A stretch of DNA of 64,000 nt from Atopomonas hussainii (GTDB lineage: Bacteria > Pseudomonadota > Gammaproteobacteria > Pseudomonadales > Pseudomonadaceae): NCBI RefSeq assembly GCF_900109735.1, contig NZ_FOAS01000005.1, forward strand, positions 62,001-126,000. Direction: 5' to 3'. A model generated the notes under the pieces. The model did not search any database, was not told where the DNA came from, and saw only the letters and a list, made by a program, of their open reading frames with translations. Positions within the stretch are counted from its first letter, which is position 1. Every line of letters starts with the position of its first letter. This document shows positions 27,685 to 37,069 of this stretch, in pieces. The position numbers and the translations under genes are program-made.

Positions 27685-28221
27685 ATGCACGCGTTTATTC
27701 GTGGCTTGCTTGCAATGGCGGCGTTAGTCGCAGCTGGCGTTGTGAACGCCGCAGAAGCCCCACATGAAGTAACCGGGGCGCGCACGGTGAATGTTTGGCA
27801 AGCGCAAGCGCTGCATCAACATGAAGCGCTGTTTATTGATGTGCGTAGCCCGCAGTATTGGCGCATGGGGCATATCGCTGGCGCCGTGCATTTAGATTTG
27901 CGTGGGCCGTTTGTGGCGCTGGCCCAACAACAGTGGCCGCGTGATGTACCGATTGTGTTGTACGGCGATAGCGAGTTGTCATCGCTGAGCGCCTTGGCCA
28001 GTCGTTTAGCGGTGCGCTGGGGCTATCAAGAGGTGTACTACTTTCGCGAAGGCTTCTTTGCGTGGCAGCTGATGGATTTGCCGCAAGCACAGGCGCGCCT
28101 AGAGTTGGATGGCCTCAGCGCTTCGGTGCAGCCTTTGTCGGCGCCGGTAGGGCAGGTCGGCTGCGCGCCTCACGCTTCTCGCTCTCACGGCGGGCAAAAT
28201 CCGCCGGGCACTTGCCCTTAA
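27685..28221 (+). CDS. Exported rhodanese-like protein lacking the catalytic cysteine
   Basis: 178 residues from the ATG at 27685, four bases after AGGAGGT. Signal peptide about 1-23 (MHAFIRGLLAMAALVAAGVVNAAEA), then one rhodanese domain (about 34-130) with LFIDVRSPQYWRMGHIAGAVHLD. The active-site loop reads VLYGDSELSS, so the sulfur-carrying Cys is replaced near Gly94-Ser96. This would be a non-catalytic, periplasmic version. The last 36 codons overlap, in the opposite direction, the 3' end of the FlhB-like gene, so the tail may be read-through sequence. It stands alone after the che terminator. Confidence 0.65.
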   Translation: MHAFIRGLLAMAALVAAGVVNAAEAPHEVTGARTVNVWQAQALHQHEALFIDVRSPQYWRMGHIAGAVHLDLRGPFVALAQQQWPRDVPIVLYGDSELSSLSALASRLAVRWGYQEVYYFREGFFAWQLMDLPQAQARLELDGLSASVQPLSAPVGQVGCAPHASRSHGGQNPPGTCP

Positions 28222-28459
28222 GGTGCCAGGCAAACGCCAAGATTTCGGCAATGCACAGGTACAAGGCTTCGGGAATGTTGTCACCGAGCTGCAAGCGGCT
28301 TAATAAACGCACCAGATCGGCATTCTCATAGATAGGCACGTCATGCGCTTTGGCGATCTCGATGATCGCTGCGGCTAGTTCGTCCTCGCCTTTGGCACTT
28401 AAGCTAGGCGCTTGCTGGCCGTCGTAATGCAGGGCAATGGCTTGGCGTGGGCTAGTCAT
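28115..28459 (-). CDS. Stand-alone FlhB cytoplasmic-domain homologue (FlhX/EscU-C-like)
   Basis: 114 residues without membrane segments. It aligns by eye with FlhB residues after the autocleavage site: AIALHYDGQQAPSLSAKGEDE against VALKYDPEQGGAPRLIAKGAD, and LGDNIPEALYLCIAEILAFAW against LDQEIPAGLYLAVAQVLAYIY in this window's FlhB. The NPTH motif is replaced by the start MTSPRQ, so the protein equals a pre-cut FlhB C-terminal fragment. The tail is basic and Ala/Pro-rich. Its start overlaps the fliK stop by 4 bases, so the two are co-translated and likely act together in substrate switching. The 3' end overlaps the convergent rhodanese-like gene. Confidence 0.85.
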   Translation of the reverse strand: MTSPRQAIALHYDGQQAPSLSAKGEDELAAAIIEIAKAHDVPIYENADLVRLLSRLQLGDNIPEALYLCIAEILAFAWHLKGKCPADFARRESEKREARSRPALPAPTKAAPKR

Positions 28460-29988
28460 GCGGTTTCATCAATCCAGCGTTGCTGCAGGCCGGTTTTACT
28501 GCCACTGGGCGCTTGGCCGTGTTGGCAGTGCATCTCGCCTACCTTAAGGCCGCGCTCGCGCAGGCGCTCGACAAAGCTTGGCAGGGCTTGCTCAACCAGC
28601 GCGAAAGTTTGCGCGTGTTCGGCCCACCAGTGGGTGCTGATTTCATCGTTGTGCCATAGCGCGCGCACATGTATAGGCCCCAGTGGCTCCAGTTGTAGTG
28701 CTAAGTCGATGCGCCATAGCGTGCTGCCGGCCTGTTTGCTGCGCTCGGAGTGTTTTTCTTCCTGCAAGCGTATTTGCACCCCATGCCACTGACTGCCTTC
28801 GCGGTAGGGCAGTTCGTATTGCCAGGTTTGCAGCTGCGTGCCGTCGGCAAGGGTTTGGCTCTGTTGCAGGCTGCTCAGCTGATGGCTTTGCAGCCGTGCG
28901 AGGGCCGAGCTGGCTAAGCGTAATAACAGCGGTAAGTCGGCCTCTTGCTCGCCTTTGGGGTTTAGCGCGGTATTAGGCAGCGGAAATGACGGGTTAAGCC
29001 CCAGCTCTTTTTGTTGCAGATAGCTTTTCAGCCAACCCGCCAAGCCCGCGCTGCTGGTGCTTTGCGCCACTTGCTGGCTCAGCGCTTGTGGCGTGTGGGG
29101 CAACAAAGTGGCCACCAAACGCAGTAGCTGAGCTTTTAAGTCGAGCTGCGCCGCCTGTTGCGCACTGTTACCGCCTTGTTGGAGCAAGGCCTCCAGATTA
29201 AGGCCGCTGAAGTGCAGCAGCTGCTTGAGCTGGGAGGGGTCTTGCAGTTGATCGCCACTGGGCAATTTGCCGAGCAGTAGCAGTAACGATTGCTTGGCAT
29301 CGGCAGGCAGCTGCGCACTGTCCTTGAGCTGCGCGAGGCTGGGCAGCAGTTGCTCTAGGGCTATCTGGCGGGCGAGTTGCGGGGCGAGTTGCTGTTGTAA
29401 CTCGAGGCTATCCAGCTGGCTGCTGGGGGATAGCCATTGCAGCGCTTGCGGACCTTGCACTAAGGCGCTGAGCAAATTGCCCGGCGCAAGTGCGCGCGGG
29501 CTGTCCAAGGTCAATAAACGGCCGCGCAAAGGTGTGTTCAATAGCTCCAGCAATACGCGGAACTGTATTTGCTGGCTTTTGCCTTGTAACAGCTGCTCGA
29601 CCGACACCACTTTGCCTTGCAACAGCGTGCCTAGCGGCAGCTCTTGTAAGTCGAGCTGATTGAGGGCCGGATTGCCGGGGCCGGCTAATTGCGTCAACAG
29701 TTGATTGTTCGCTGCTGCCTGCACAATCAGTTGCGTGCCGGGGCTGATCGCTTGCGGGCTCTGTGCCTTGACGGTGGTTTCTCGGCCGGGTTCGACCTGC
29801 AGCTTGAGCATCACATCAAAGCTTTGCTGCGTTTGCTGAATGCTGATCACCTCAGCCTGCGCTTGTTGGCCAAGGGCGAGCAGGCTGGAAACAGGTTGTA
29901 ACAGATTAAGGCTTAAGCCCGGCTGCGTCGTTGGGCGTGCCGAAGGGCTGAAAGACGCGCCGGGCGGGCCGCTGATAGGTGCTGGCAT
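28456..29988 (-). CDS. fliK: Flagellar hook-length control protein FliK
   Basis: 510 residues from the ATG at 29988 (MPAPISGPPGASFSPSARPT), preceded by GAGGAA. A longer in-frame reading up to 30324 is antisense to ccmA and rejected. Very rich in Gln, Leu, Ser and Pro, with long Q/L-rich repeats through the middle, and a compact C-terminal domain (about 385-495, LQTWQYELPYREGSQWHGVQIRLQEEKHS) typical of the FliK substrate-switch domain. FliK measures hook length and contacts the FlhB C-terminal domain. Operon with the FlhB-like gene. It is 21 kb away from fliL. Confidence 0.8.
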   Translation of the reverse strand: MPAPISGPPGASFSPSARPTTQPGLSLNLLQPVSSLLALGQQAQAEVISIQQTQQSFDVMLKLQVEPGRETTVKAQSPQAISPGTQLIVQAAANNQLLTQLAGPGNPALNQLDLQELPLGTLLQGKVVSVEQLLQGKSQQIQFRVLLELLNTPLRGRLLTLDSPRALAPGNLLSALVQGPQALQWLSPSSQLDSLELQQQLAPQLARQIALEQLLPSLAQLKDSAQLPADAKQSLLLLLGKLPSGDQLQDPSQLKQLLHFSGLNLEALLQQGGNSAQQAAQLDLKAQLLRLVATLLPHTPQALSQQVAQSTSSAGLAGWLKSYLQQKELGLNPSFPLPNTALNPKGEQEADLPLLLRLASSALARLQSHQLSSLQQSQTLADGTQLQTWQYELPYREGSQWHGVQIRLQEEKHSERSKQAGSTLWRIDLALQLEPLGPIHVRALWHNDEISTHWWAEHAQTFALVEQALPSFVERLRERGLKVGEMHCQHGQAPSGSKTGLQQRWIDETA

Positions 29989-30036
29989 GGCGTTCCTCGG
30001 CGAAGGCTGAAAACCGCGCGTGCTGGGTTGGCTGTG

Positions 30037-30042
30037 TATAAT
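30037..30042 (+). promoter_or_regulatory. Candidate -10 box for ccmA
   Basis: A perfect TATAAT stands 88 bases before the chosen ccmA start in the fliK-ccmA divergent region. I cannot find a convincing -35 at the usual distance, so this is only a candidate. Confidence 0.35.
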
Positions 30043-30130
30043 GCCGTCCCGGCAACGCCTTGAAAGATAAGGCCTATTGCGCAGTATAGCGAGCGCAATG
30101 GGGGAGCTGAGCAAACTTGCGAGATACCGT

Positions 30131-30769
30131 GTGACTGAAACGTTACTCGAAGCCCGAGATTTAGCCTGTGAGCGCGACCTGCGCTTGCTGTTTGCGCAGC
30201 TGAATTTTGCCGTGCAACCCGGTGAGTTATTGCAAGTGCTGGGCCCCAACGGTAGCGGTAAAACCAGTCTATTGCGCATTCTTGCCGGGCTAATGCCTGC
30301 CGCAGGCGGCCAGGTGCTGCTCAATGGCCGCGCTATCGAGACGCAGCGCAGCGAATTAGCCCGTCAGCTGTTGTGGCTGGGCCATGCGCCGGGCATCAAA
30401 GGCTTGCTCAGTGCGGAAGAAAACCTCGGTTGGTTAACGGCCCTGCATGAAGGCGCCTCGCGCGAGCAAATCTGGCAGGCCTTGGCGGCCGTGGGCTTAC
30501 GTGGCTTTGAGGATGTGCCTTGCCATACCTTATCGGCTGGGCAACAGCGTCGTGTCGGCTTGGCGCGCTTACATTTGCCCGGCCCCAAATTGTGGATTCT
30601 CGATGAGCCGTTTACAGCGTTGGATGTGCAGGCCGTAGCGGCGCTGGAGCAACATCTGCAGCAGCATTGCGCGCACGGTGGTGCGGTGATTCTCACCACG
30701 CACCATCCGCTGGCACTGCCGGCAGACAGTTACCGCCGGCTTGATTTGACGCAGGGGGCAGCATGCTGA
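30131..30769 (+). CDS. ccmA: Haem exporter ABC ATPase CcmA
   Basis: 212 residues from a GTG at 30131 ([21 protein letters not shown]); this matches the CcmA N-terminus, while the ATG at 30098 or the first ATG at 30077 adds unrelated residues. Walker [13 protein letters not shown], signature [14 protein letters not shown], Walker [13 protein letters not shown] and the H-loop LTTHH are all present. CcmAB with CcmCD releases holo-CcmE for cytochrome c maturation. First gene of a complete ccmABCDEFGHI operon; it overlaps ccmB by 7 bases. Confidence 0.93.
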   Translation: MTETLLEARDLACERDLRLLFAQLNFAVQPGELLQVLGPNGSGKTSLLRILAGLMPAAGGQVLLNGRAIETQRSELARQLLWLGHAPGIKGLLSAEENLGWLTALHEGASREQIWQALAAVGLRGFEDVPCHTLSAGQQRRVGLARLHLPGPKLWILDEPFTALDVQAVAALEQHLQQHCAHGGAVILTTHHPLALPADSYRRLDLTQGAAC

Positions 30770-31434
30770 GGCTGTGCATACTGCTGTTCAAGCGCGAAAC
30801 CCGGCTGCTGTTTCGCCGGCCCATGGAACTGGCCAACCCGTTGGTGTTCTTTGCCTTGGTGATCAGCTTGTTTCCCTTGGCGATTGGCCCGGAAAGCCGC
30901 TTGTTAGCCACCATCGCGCCCGGTGTGGTGTGGGTGGCGGCCTTGCTGGCGGTGCTGCTGTCGCTGGATGGCTTGTTTCGCAGCGATTACGAAGACGGCT
31001 CGTTAGAACAGTGGGTATTAGCCCCGCAACCGCTGAGCCTGTTGGTGCTGATCAAGGTCTTGGCGCACTGGCTGTGTTCGGGCTTGGCGCTGGTTTTGCT
31101 TTCCCCCTTACTGGGGCTAATGCTCGGTTTGCCCGAGCGCACCTTGGGCGTGCTGTTGTTATCGCTGCTGTTAGGCACGCCGGTGCTGAGTTTGTTGGGG
31201 GCGGTAGGTGCCGCCCTTACAGTGGGGTTAAAACGCGGCGGTTTGTTGCTCGCACTGCTGATTTTGCCGCTGTATATCCCGGTACTGATCTTAGGCAGTG
31301 GTGCCTTGCAGGCTAGCCTGCAAGGTTTGCCCACCGCCGGTTATTTGTGGTGGTTGGCCAGCCTTATGGTGCTGGCCGTCAGTTTGGCGCCTTTAGCCAT
31401 CGCCGCTGGCCTTAAAATCAGCGTCGCTGAATAG
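30763..31434 (+). CDS. ccmB: Haem exporter membrane subunit CcmB
   Basis: 223 residues with six hydrophobic segments. Family blocks include [19 protein letters not shown] at the start, [20 protein letters not shown] and the [11 protein letters not shown] stretch. CcmB pairs with CcmA as the ABC transporter that drives release of haem-loaded CcmE from CcmC. Overlaps ccmA and is followed 14 bases later by ccmC. Confidence 0.96.
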   Translation: MLRLCILLFKRETRLLFRRPMELANPLVFFALVISLFPLAIGPESRLLATIAPGVVWVAALLAVLLSLDGLFRSDYEDGSLEQWVLAPQPLSLLVLIKVLAHWLCSGLALVLLSPLLGLMLGLPERTLGVLLLSLLLGTPVLSLLGAVGAALTVGLKRGGLLLALLILPLYIPVLILGSGALQASLQGLPTAGYLWWLASLMVLAVSLAPLAIAAGLKISVAE

Positions 31435-31448
31435 ATGTAAGGAACACG

Positions 31449-32192
31449 ATGAACTGGACTTGGTTTCACAAATGGGGCTCGCCCAAGTGGTTCTACGAGA
31501 TGAGCGGCGCGTGGCTGCGTGCCTTAGCGTGGGCGGCTGCCGTGCTGTTGCTGCTCGGCACTGTGTGGGGCTTGGCCATTGCGCCGCAGGATTACCAGCA
31601 GGGCAATAGCTTCCGCATCATCTATATCCACGTGCCGGCGGCGTTTTTAGCCCAGTCTTGTTACTTGATGCTGGCGGTAGCTGGCGTGATTGGTTTGGTG
31701 TGGAAGATGAAGCTCGCCGATGTCGCACTGCAGTGCGCGGCGCCGATTGGTGCTTCGATGACCTTTATCGCCTTGCTCACCGGTGCGGTGTGGGGCAAGC
31801 CCACCTGGGGCACTTGGTGGGTGTGGGATGCGCGCCTGACCTCGATGCTGATTCTGCTGTTTTTGTATTTCGGCGTGATCGCCTTAAGCCAAGCCATCAG
31901 TAACCGCGACAGCGCCGCTAAGGCCTGTGCGGTGCTGTCGATTGTTGGCGTGATCAACCTGCCGATCATCAAGTACTCGGTGGAGTGGTGGAACACCCTA
32001 CATCAGCCGGCCACCTTCAAAATCACCGAAAAACCCGCCATGCCGATGGAAATGTGGCTGCCGCTGCTGGTCATGGTGCTGGGCTTTTACTGTTTTTTTG
32101 CCGCCGTGCTGTTAATGCGCATGCGCTTGGAAGTGCTCAAGCGCGAATCACGCACCCGTTGGGTGCGCGCTGAAGTGGAGGGCCGCGCATGA
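31449..32192 (+). CDS. ccmC: Haem lyase/handling protein CcmC
   Basis: 247 residues, six membrane segments and the tryptophan-rich haem-handling motif [18 protein letters not shown] (about 117-135). Conserved histidines occur in IYIHVPAAF and the [11 protein letters not shown] loop. CcmC loads haem onto CcmE in the periplasm. Its stop overlaps the ccmD start (ATGA), so translation is probably coupled. Length is normal. Confidence 0.97.
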   Translation: MNWTWFHKWGSPKWFYEMSGAWLRALAWAAAVLLLLGTVWGLAIAPQDYQQGNSFRIIYIHVPAAFLAQSCYLMLAVAGVIGLVWKMKLADVALQCAAPIGASMTFIALLTGAVWGKPTWGTWWVWDARLTSMLILLFLYFGVIALSQAISNRDSAAKACAVLSIVGVINLPIIKYSVEWWNTLHQPATFKITEKPAMPMEMWLPLLVMVLGFYCFFAAVLLMRMRLEVLKRESRTRWVRAEVEGRA

Positions 32193-32368
32193 GTTTCGCA
32201 AGCTTTGCTGACTTTATCGCCATGGGTGGCCACGGCCCCTATGTCTGGCTGTCGTATGGCATCAGCGCGGTGGTGTTGGGCTTGAATGTTTTACTGCCGG
32301 TGTTGGCCCATCGTCGCTATATCGCTGACGAGGCCCGCCGCATTCGTCGTGAAGAGGCTGCACAATGA
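32189..32368 (+). CDS. ccmD: Small membrane protein CcmD
   Basis: 59 residues: [20 protein letters not shown] at the start, one membrane helix (about 17-42), then a basic tail [16 protein letters not shown]. CcmD helps CcmABC complex formation and release of holo-CcmE. Overlaps ccmC by 4 bases and ccmE by 4 bases, the usual arrangement. The helix and the basic C-terminus are family hallmarks. Confidence 0.93.
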   Translation: MSFASFADFIAMGGHGPYVWLSYGISAVVLGLNVLLPVLAHRRYIADEARRIRREEAAQ

Positions 32369-32835
32369 ACCCCATCCGTAAAAAACGCCTGATGTTGATC
32401 TTGCTGGCACTGGCTGGTGTCGGCGTGGCCGTGGGTATGGCGCTATTGGCGCTGCAGCAGAACATCAACCTGTTCTACACCCCCACGCAAATTGCTAACG
32501 GCGAGGCACCGCTGGATACCCGTATTCGTGCCGGTGGTTTAGTGGAAGAGGGCAGCGTGCAGCGCGATAAAGACTCGCTCGAAGTGGCCTTTAAAGTGGG
32601 TGATGGCAGCAAGAGTGTGGTGATTCGCTATGCCGGCATCCTGCCGGACTTGTTCCGCGAAGGGCAGGGCATTGTCGCGCTGGGCAAAGTGAACGAAGCC
32701 GGTGAGCTGGTCGCCGATGAAGTGCTGGCTAAGCACGACGAAAACTACATGCCGCCCGAAGTGGCGCAAGCGCTGAAAGACAGCGGCCAGTTCCAGCACT
32801 ACCAAGGTGGTGACGCTAAGGAGACCGCACAATGA
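32365..32835 (+). CDS. ccmE: Haem chaperone CcmE
   Basis: 156 residues. Membrane anchor about 9-29, then an OB-fold periplasmic domain. The haem-carrying histidine and nearby tyrosine are in [18 protein letters not shown] (about residues 122-139). CcmE carries haem from CcmC to the CcmFH ligase. It overlaps ccmD and ccmF by 4 bases each. Confidence 0.97.
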   Translation: MNPIRKKRLMLILLALAGVGVAVGMALLALQQNINLFYTPTQIANGEAPLDTRIRAGGLVEEGSVQRDKDSLEVAFKVGDGSKSVVIRYAGILPDLFREGQGIVALGKVNEAGELVADEVLAKHDENYMPPEVAQALKDSGQFQHYQGGDAKETAQ

Positions 32836-34805
32836 TTCCTGAACTGGGTCATGTGGCGCTGATTCTGGCGCTGTGCTTAGCCTTAGTGCTGGCCGTGTTC
32901 CCGTTGCTTGGCGCGTGGCGCGGCAACGTGGTGTGGATGAGCTTGGCGCGCCCGGCGGCGTGGGGCCAGTTCGCCATGCTGTTGTTCTCGTTCGGCTGTT
33001 TGACCTACGCCTTTATGGTGGACGACTTCTCGGTCGCCTATGTGGCGAGTAACTCCAACAGCGCGCTGCCGTGGTACTACAAGTTCAGCGCCGTGTGGGG
33101 CGCGCACGAAGGCTCGTTGCTGCTGTGGGCGCTGATCTTGGGCGGCTGGACGTTCGCCGTGGCGGTGTTCTCCAAAGACCTACCGCAAGTGCTGCTGGCC
33201 CGCGTGCTCAGCGTACTGGGCTGGATCGCCATCGGCTTCTTACTGTTTATGCTGGTCACCTCCAACCCGTTTGAGCGCTTGCTGCCCAACGTGCCGGTGG
33301 ATGGCAACGACTTAAATCCTTTGCTGCAAGACTTCGGCCTGATCGTCCATCCGCCGATGCTCTACATGGGTTATGTGGGCTTCTCGGTGGCCTTCGCCTT
33401 CGCCATTGCCGCATTGCTCGGCGGGCGTATGGATGCCGCCTGGGCGCGCTGGTCGCGACCGTGGACGCAAGTGGCGTGGGCGTTTCTCACCATCGGTATC
33501 GTGCTGGGCTCGTGGTGGGCGTATTACGAATTAGGCTGGGGCGGCTGGTGGTTCTGGGACCCGGTGGAAAACGCCTCGTTTATGCCCTGGCTGGTCGGCA
33601 CTGCCTTGCTGCATTCGTTGGCGGTGACGGAAAAACGCGGCGTGTTCAAAAGCTGGACGCTGCTGTTGGCCATCGCGGCTTTCTCGCTGAGCCTGCTGGG
33701 CACCTTCTTGGTTCGTTCTGGCGTGCTGACTTCGGTGCATGCCTTTGCCAGCGACCCTGAGCGTGGCGTGTTTATCTTGGGCTTCTTGCTGTTTGTGGTG
33801 GGCACCTCGCTGGTGCTGTTCGCCCTGCGTGCACCGGAAGTGAAAAGCGAAGTGAAGTTCGACCTGTGGTCGCGCGAAACTTGGCTGCTGCTGAATAACA
33901 TCCTCTTGGTGGTGTCGTGCGCGATGATTCTGCTCGGCACCCTGTACCCGCTGCTGCTGGATGCCTTAACCGGCGCCAAGCTGTCGGTGGGCCCGCCGTA
34001 CTTCAATGCCTTGTTCCTGCCGCTGATGGCCTTGCTGATGCTGAGCTTGGGTGTCGGCGTGCTGGTGCGCTGGAAAACCACCCCGCTGCAGTGGCTGGTT
34101 GGCATGCTGTGGCCGGTGCTGGGCGCTGCGGTGGTGCTGAGTATTGTCTTTGCCCTGTGGTTGGATGCCTTCGATTGGGCCGTGTTGGCGGTGCTGTTGG
34201 TGTCGCTATGGCTAGTCTTGGCCTGCCTGCGGGATGTGCAAGACAAGGTACGCCACAAAGGCTGGCGCGCCGGTCTGCCGTCGCTCGGGCGCAGCTACTG
34301 GGCCATGCAGTTGGCGCACTTAGGCATTGCCGTGACGGCGCTGGGCGTGGTGCTGTCGAGCCACTTTAATTACGAGCGTGACTTGCGCATGGTGCCCGGG
34401 CAAACGCTGGAGATGGGCGGCTATGCCTTCAAGTTTGAAGGTGTGCGTCACCACGAAGGGCCGAACTTTATTTCTGATAAAGGCAGCGTGCATGTGCTTG
34501 ATGGCGAGCGCGAGATTGCTCTGCTGCATCCGGAAAAACGCGTGTATCGCGTGCAGGGCTCGGTGATGACCGAAGCGGGCATCGACGCTGGTTTCTTCCG
34601 CGACTTGTATGTCGCCTTGGGTGAAGACTTAGGCGATGGCGCGTGGGCCGTGCGGGTGCACGTGAAGCCCTTTGTACGTTGGATTTGGCTGGGCGGCTTG
34701 CTGATGACCTTCGGCGGCTTGCTGGCGGCCACCGACAAGCGCTATCGGTTAAAAGTTAAACAGCGGGTCAGCCAGACGCTGGGCCTGTCGGCACAAGGAG
34801 CCTAA
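32832..34805 (+). CDS. ccmF: Cytochrome c haem lyase subunit CcmF
   Basis: 657 residues with many membrane segments (about 15 by eye). The WWD motif is at [20 protein letters not shown] (about 235-255), with flanking histidines in [16 protein letters not shown] and [12 protein letters not shown]. CcmF receives haem from CcmE and ligates it to apocytochromes with CcmH. The CcoO and CcoP subunits encoded at the left end need this activity. Length is standard. It overlaps ccmE and lies two bases before ccmG. Confidence 0.97.
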   Translation: MIPELGHVALILALCLALVLAVFPLLGAWRGNVVWMSLARPAAWGQFAMLLFSFGCLTYAFMVDDFSVAYVASNSNSALPWYYKFSAVWGAHEGSLLLWALILGGWTFAVAVFSKDLPQVLLARVLSVLGWIAIGFLLFMLVTSNPFERLLPNVPVDGNDLNPLLQDFGLIVHPPMLYMGYVGFSVAFAFAIAALLGGRMDAAWARWSRPWTQVAWAFLTIGIVLGSWWAYYELGWGGWWFWDPVENASFMPWLVGTALLHSLAVTEKRGVFKSWTLLLAIAAFSLSLLGTFLVRSGVLTSVHAFASDPERGVFILGFLLFVVGTSLVLFALRAPEVKSEVKFDLWSRETWLLLNNILLVVSCAMILLGTLYPLLLDALTGAKLSVGPPYFNALFLPLMALLMLSLGVGVLVRWKTTPLQWLVGMLWPVLGAAVVLSIVFALWLDAFDWAVLAVLLVSLWLVLACLRDVQDKVRHKGWRAGLPSLGRSYWAMQLAHLGIAVTALGVVLSSHFNYERDLRMVPGQTLEMGGYAFKFEGVRHHEGPNFISDKGSVHVLDGEREIALLHPEKRVYRVQGSVMTEAGIDAGFFRDLYVALGEDLGDGAWAVRVHVKPFVRWIWLGGLLMTFGGLLAATDKRYRLKVKQRVSQTLGLSAQGA

Positions 34806-34807
34806 GC

Positions 34808-35338
34808 ATGCGTCGTGCGATTCTGTTATTGCCCTTGGCGGTGTTTTTGCTGGTCGCGGTGTTCTTGTATCGCGGCCTGTTCTTAAACCCCACCGAGCTG
34901 CCCTCGGCCTTGATCGGCAAGCCGTTCCCCGCCTTTGATTTGCCCAGTGTGGATAACCCTGAACAGCGCATCACTGAGAAAGCCCTGTTAGGTAAAGCCG
35001 CGCTGGTCAACGTGTGGGGCACTTGGTGTGTGTCGTGCCGCGTGGAGCACCCGGTGCTGAATAAGCTGGCCGAGCAGGGCGTGGTCATTCACGGGGTCAA
35101 CTACAAAGACATCAACGCCGATGCGATCAAGTGGCTGGACGAGTTCCACAACCCCTATCAGCTGAATATCCGCGACGAGCTGGGCAGTTTGGGGCTGGAC
35201 TTGGGCGTGTACGGCGCGCCGGAAACCTTCCTGATCGACAAGCAAGGCATCATCCGCGACAAGTTTGTTGGGGTGATCGACGAGCGCGTCTGGCGTGAGT
35301 CGCTGGCGGCCAAATACCAAGCACTGGTGGACGAATAA
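34808..35338 (+). CDS. ccmG: Thiol:disulfide oxidoreductase CcmG/DsbE
   Basis: 176 residues. N-terminal membrane anchor (about 4-22) and a periplasmic thioredoxin-like domain. The active site reads WGTWCVSCRVEHPVLNKLA, a WCVSC motif where WCPxC or WCxxC is typical. A cis-Pro type loop is in GVYGAPETFLIDKQG. CcmG keeps apocytochrome CXXCH cysteines reduced, working with CcmH. The stop shares a base with the ccmH start. Confidence 0.96.
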   Translation: MRRAILLLPLAVFLLVAVFLYRGLFLNPTELPSALIGKPFPAFDLPSVDNPEQRITEKALLGKAALVNVWGTWCVSCRVEHPVLNKLAEQGVVIHGVNYKDINADAIKWLDEFHNPYQLNIRDELGSLGLDLGVYGAPETFLIDKQGIIRDKFVGVIDERVWRESLAAKYQALVDE

Positions 35339-35811
35339 TGCGCTGGCTAAGCCTACTGTTGGGTACGCTGCTGAGCTTGAACGTGCTCGCTGCGATTGAT
35401 ACCTACGAGTTTAACGACGAGGCCGAGCGCCAGCGTTTTCGCGTGCTCACCGAAGAGCTGCGCTGCCCTAAGTGCCAGAACCAGAACATAGCGGACTCTA
35501 ACGCGCCGATTGCCAATGACCTGCGCCGCGAGATTCATCGCATGCTCGATGAAGGCCAGAGTGACGATGAGATCGTCGACTTTTTGGTGACGCGCTATGG
35601 CGATTTCGTCATGTATCGCCCGCCACTGACTGGCAAAACCCTGCTGCTGTGGTTTGGCCCGGCGGCCTTGCTGCTGTTGGCCTTGTTAGTGGTACTCAAC
35701 ATCGTGCGCCGACGACGCCAAGCGGCCAGTGCGCCGCCCGTGACTGCCGAGCTGAGCGACGCCGAGCGGCAACGACTTTCCCAATTGCTGGACAAACAAT
35801 CCCATGACTGA
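35338..35811 (+). CDS. ccmH: Cytochrome c maturation protein CcmH
   Basis: 157 residues. Signal sequence (1-18), the redox motif LRCPKCQNQNIADSNAPIA (LRCxxC, about 41-59), then one membrane helix (about 103-123, LLLWFGPAALLLLALLVVL) and a short cytoplasmic tail. CcmH exchanges disulfides with apocytochrome and CcmG and is part of the CcmFH ligase. Overlaps ccmI by 8 bases. Confidence 0.96.
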   Translation: MRWLSLLLGTLLSLNVLAAIDTYEFNDEAERQRFRVLTEELRCPKCQNQNIADSNAPIANDLRREIHRMLDEGQSDDEIVDFLVTRYGDFVMYRPPLTGKTLLLWFGPAALLLLALLVVLNIVRRRRQAASAPPVTAELSDAERQRLSQLLDKQSHD

Positions 35812-37012
35812 TTTTTGGTTAGCCGCAGGTTTGCTGCTGTTGGTGGCGGCGTCTTTTGTCTTGCTGCCAGCGCTGCGTGGCGTGGGTGCGCGCCGCGAAC
35901 AAGATCGCACGGCGCTTAACGTAACACTGTATGAAGAGCGGGTTGGCGCGCTTCGCGAGCAGCAAGAGGCCGGCATCTTAACCGCTGAACAGTTCAGCCA
36001 AGGCGAAGCCGAAGCCGCCCGCGAGTTGCTGGCCGATGCCGAGAACAGCGAGCAAAACGGCGTGGCCGGGCGCAGTTATGGCCGCTGGGCCTTGTTAGTC
36101 AGCGCGTTTGCCATCCCCGTGTTGGCGATGGCGCTGTATTGGCAGTGGGGCGCCTACGACGCCCTGCAGTTAGCGCGGGAAAACCAAAGCGCGCCGCCGC
36201 ACTCGATGGAAGAAATCACCGCGCGGCTTGAACGTTCGGTCAAAGCCCAGCCCGATAGCGCAGAAAACTGGTACTTCCTAGGCCGCAGCTACATGGCCAT
36301 GGATCGCCCCGCCGATGCCGCCAAAGCCTTTGCCGAAGCGGTGCGCATTGCCGGACGGGAAACCGAGCTGTTAGCGCAATGGGCGCAGGCGCAGTACTTT
36401 GCCGGCAAAGTGTTTAGCCCTGAAGTGCGCGCACTGACCGATGAAGTGCTGCAAAAAGATCCGCAGGAAGTCACCACCTTAGGCCTGTTGGGTATTGCCG
36501 CCTTTGAAGAGCAACGCTACGCCGATGCCATCGGCTTTTGGCAGCGCTTAATCGACGCCTTGCCGCCGCAAGACCCCACCGCCGAGGCAATTGCCGGTGG
36601 TATTGCCCGTGCGCGTGAGCGCATGGCTGAAGCAGGTGAAACCGCCCCCGAAGTGGCCAAGCAGCCTGTCAGTGCTGGCCCAGAGGTAACCGTGCAGGTC
36701 AGCCTACACCCGTCGCTGCGCGATAAAGTGGCGGCTAGCGACAGCGTATTTGTCTTCGCCAAAGCCAATAACGGCATGCCCATGCCGCTGGCGGTGAAGC
36801 GCCTAAGCGTGGCGGATTTGCCCGCGCAGGTCAGCCTAAGCGATGCCGATGCGATGATGCCGCAGCTCAAGCTTTCAGGCTTTGCCGAGATCATCGTGCA
36901 GGCGCGTATATCCCGCTCCGGCGATGTGAAAGAGGGCCAGTGGCAGGGCGAAGTGGCACCGTTTAGCCCCAGTAAAGCGCCAGTGGCAGTGACCATCGAT
37001 CGCGCGCTGTAA
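35804..37012 (+). CDS. ccmI: Cytochrome c maturation TPR protein CcmI/CycH
   Basis: 402 residues. Two N-terminal membrane helices (about 4-22 and 94-112) with the loop rich in Arg/Glu, then a TPR region (about 145-270, including ENWYFLGRSYMAMDRPADAAKAFAEAVRIAG) and a C-terminal beta-rich domain. CcmI binds apocytochrome c C-termini and presents them to CcmFH. Last gene of the ccm operon, ending at a terminator. Confidence 0.94.
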   Translation: MTDFWLAAGLLLLVAASFVLLPALRGVGARREQDRTALNVTLYEERVGALREQQEAGILTAEQFSQGEAEAARELLADAENSEQNGVAGRSYGRWALLVSAFAIPVLAMALYWQWGAYDALQLARENQSAPPHSMEEITARLERSVKAQPDSAENWYFLGRSYMAMDRPADAAKAFAEAVRIAGRETELLAQWAQAQYFAGKVFSPEVRALTDEVLQKDPQEVTTLGLLGIAAFEEQRYADAIGFWQRLIDALPPQDPTAEAIAGGIARARERMAEAGETAPEVAKQPVSAGPEVTVQVSLHPSLRDKVAASDSVFVFAKANNGMPMPLAVKRLSVADLPAQVSLSDADAMMPQLKLSGFAEIIVQARISRSGDVKEGQWQGEVAPFSPSKAPVAVTIDRAL

Positions 37013-37040
37013 GCGACAAACGCTGGCAGTTGCCGATAAA

Positions 37041-37064
37041 AAAGCCCGCTTTTTGCGGGCTTTT
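37041..37064. terminator. Bidirectional terminator between ccmI and the channel gene
   Basis: AAAGCCCGC (37041-37049), TTTTT loop, then GCGGGC and TTTT. The A-run on the left and T-run on the right make it work for both the plus-strand ccm operon and the minus-strand channel gene that ends at 37070. Confidence 0.88.
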
Positions 37065-37069
37065 GGCTA

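Noticed and set aside
37032-37039. GCCGATAA after ccmI
   Set aside because: No -35 at the right spacing; part of the terminator area.
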